In this document: in pieces, positions 62,829-64,000 of the stretch
Numbering within the stretch: position 1 is the first letter of the stretch
Layout: the number at the start of each line of letters is the position of its first letter
NCBI GenBank assembly: GCA_023336205.1
Contig: JALQCR010000016.1
Span: 1 to 64,000, forward strand
DNA from: Pseudanabaena sp. Salubria-1
GTDB taxonomy: Bacteria; Cyanobacteriota; Cyanobacteriia; Pseudanabaenales; Pseudanabaenaceae
Reading direction: 5' to 3'
DNA: 64,000 bases
Notes under the pieces: generated by a model
What the model saw: only the letters and a program-made list of their open reading frames with translations
What the model was told of the DNA's origin: nothing
Database searches by the model: none
Program-made: the position numbers and the translations under genes

Positions 62829-63905
62829 ATGGTTTCAATTCAATCTAGACCCGAACCCGAACTCCTCCGTGAAGGTATTAAAGTTCCTGTTAAAGAAACT
62901 CTATTAACTCCAAGGTTCTACACCACCGACTATGACGCAGTTGCGAAGATGGATGTCTCATCGCAACAGGCGGAACTGGAAGCCGTAGTTGAAGAGCTTC
63001 GTACCGATTACAACCGCTATCACTACAAACGGGATCAAGAATTTTTACAATCTTGGGAACATATTGACGGTGAAACTCGCGCCGCATTTATTGATTTTCT
63101 AGAGCGCTCTTGCACTTCCGAATTCTCTGGATTTCTGCTATTTAAAGAACTGTCTCGCCAACTCAGCGATCGCAGTCCACTCCTCGCTGAAGCCTTCAGC
63201 CTCATGGCAAGGGATGAAGCACGTCATGCAGGATTTTTGAATAAGGCGATGAAGGATTTTAATCTGTCGTTAGATTTAGTCAATATGACTAAAAAACGCA
63301 GCTATACCTTCTTCAAGCCAGAATGGGTAATTTACTCTGTTTATCTGTCAGAGAAAATTGGCTACTGGCGCTATATTCTTGTGCATTACCATTTAAAAGA
63401 GCATCCAGAAAACCAGTTTTATCCTCTCTTCAAATATTTTGAAAGTTGGTGTCAAGATGAGAACCGTCATGGCGATTTCTTTAAGGTATTGTTGCGATCG
63501 CAGCCAGCGCTATGGGGTACATGGAAAGCTAAACTATGGGCGCGTTTCTTCCTGTTGACGGTATTTGCTACGCACACGATTACTGTATTTGAACGGGCTG
63601 ATTTCTATAAATCCATTGGTTTAGATGCTCGTGAATATAACAAGCAAGTGGTGATCAATACTAACCACACTGCCATCAGTGCATTCCCTGCGGTGCTAGA
63701 TACTAGTCATCCCGACTTTTTCCCTAGATTGGAGAAATGCGTTGATTACAATTTCAAGCTGATGGCAATTAATGATAGCGATCGCCCTCAGTTTATAAAG
63801 ACCTTGCAGAAGTTACCTCTATTCGCGGCGATTTTCTGGCAGTTGCTGCTGGTGTATTTAGCTAAGCCCATTGATGCTGAAGCTAAACGTGGCGAGGTTC
63901 ATTAA
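62829..63905 (+). CDS. acsF: Mg-protoporphyrin IX monomethyl ester oxidative cyclase
   Basis: 358 residues, full length. LLTPRFYTTDYDAVAKMDVS, diiron ligands in FIDFLERSCTSEFSGFLLFKEL, LMARDEARHAGFLNKAM and SWCQDENRHGDFFKVLLRS. Forms ring E of protochlorophyllide using O2. Cyanobacteria often have two copies, one used at low oxygen (ChlA-II); the neighbours heme oxygenase and HemN suggest this is that copy. The nested repeat 269 bases upstream separates it from the other genes. Confidence 0.95.
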   Translation: MVSIQSRPEPELLREGIKVPVKETLLTPRFYTTDYDAVAKMDVSSQQAELEAVVEELRTDYNRYHYKRDQEFLQSWEHIDGETRAAFIDFLERSCTSEFSGFLLFKELSRQLSDRSPLLAEAFSLMARDEARHAGFLNKAMKDFNLSLDLVNMTKKRSYTFFKPEWVIYSVYLSEKIGYWRYILVHYHLKEHPENQFYPLFKYFESWCQDENRHGDFFKVLLRSQPALWGTWKAKLWARFFLLTVFATHTITVFERADFYKSIGLDAREYNKQVVINTNHTAISAFPAVLDTSHPDFFPRLEKCVDYNFKLMAINDSDRPQFIKTLQKLPLFAAIFWQLLLVYLAKPIDAEAKRGEVH

Positions 63906-64000
63906 AAAAAGCGGCGCAATGCGCTGCTCAACGAGATCGCTGTTTCGTTAAATACAGAGTAGCGATCGCTGTACCGTTGAATAGAATAAGCGATCGCTTA
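63906..64000. other. Intergenic end of the window with HIP1 octamers
   Basis: Contains GCGATCGCT twice, the last near 63991, and a short AAAGCGGCGCAATGCGCTGC stem after acsF. No gene recognised. Confidence 0.5.

Noticed and set aside
1..64000. tRNA, rRNA or tmRNA genes
   Set aside because: I saw no cloverleaf with a TTC-loop consensus or rRNA core sequence in the intergenic regions I read; absence is not certain without a covariance search.

Overview
The window reads as a cyanobacterial chromosome segment. It carries phycobilisome linker genes (including a membrane-tethered CpcL-type linker and a CpeR-like phycoerythrin regulator), acsF for the oxygen-dependent chlorophyll cyclase, bilin-forming heme oxygenase, a gas-vesicle GvpF/L protein, a cyanobacterial-type Hfq, several Uma2 proteins, GAF/PAS histidine kinases, and many copies of the HIP1 octamer GCGATCGC. 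The gene set and the A+T-rich intergenes with GC-rich hairpins suggest a filamentous freshwater form close to Pseudanabaena. That placement is inference; no rRNA gene is present to confirm it. The first ~62 bases are C/G homopolymer-rich and look like a poor-quality contig end.

Layout. 1-5 kb: a secreted glutaredoxin-like protein, a fused HNH/ISAs1 remnant, two divergent conserved cyanobacterial proteins and an orphan GvpF/L. 5-9 kb: a TPR gene and an AAA-type ATPase gene 3 nt apart, the ATPase split by a 1258-bp IS. 9-12.7 kb: M20 amidohydrolase, two Uma2 genes and an IS. 12.7-23.6 kb: a signalling region holding a GAF/PAS kinase, an EAL fragment, an IS30-type element, a kinase fragment split by a second identical 1258-bp IS, an Rcp1-like regulator, and a large hybrid kinase with a cyanobacteriochrome-like GAF whose C-terminus has been rewritten by an IS630 element. 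23.7-30.3 kb: KirBac-type channel, SfsA, a beta-barrel protein, Hfq, Uma2, and a coiled-coil gene split by an ISL3 element. 30.3-36.1 kb: acyl-ACP/CoA synthetase, YlqD-like protein and two tandem B12-binding radical SAM paralogues. 36.3-39.6 kb: Uma2 and a second GAF/PAS kinase. 39.9-43.9 kb: phycobilisome linker cluster on the minus strand. 44.3-53.5 kb: OmpR-type regulator, NrtA-like lipoprotein, WecB, a single-pass protein, TPR protein, alpha/beta hydrolase and a kinase-WD40 protein. 53.6-59.1 kb: PgsA, GT2-GtrA protein and an ABC transporter (ATPase plus duplicated permease). 59.2-63.9 kb: heme oxygenase, HemN, NrdG-like radical SAM protein, bacteriohemerythrin and AcsF, a tetrapyrrole cluster that looks adapted to low oxygen.

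The most striking feature is recent IS activity. Three genes (AAA ATPase, kinase fragment, coiled-coil/HEPN-like gene) rejoin in frame when the IS and one target duplicate are removed, and a fourth (the hybrid kinase) regains a different, shorter C-terminus. Removing the elements computationally recovers genes that automatic annotation would miss. A second layer is a family of ~100-bp elements made of three hairpins bounded by ATACCAA/TTGGTAT, present four times in full and once as a solo outer hairpin. The bilin theme recurs in heme oxygenase, two bilin-type GAF domains, phycoerythrin-type linkers, CpeR and CpcL.
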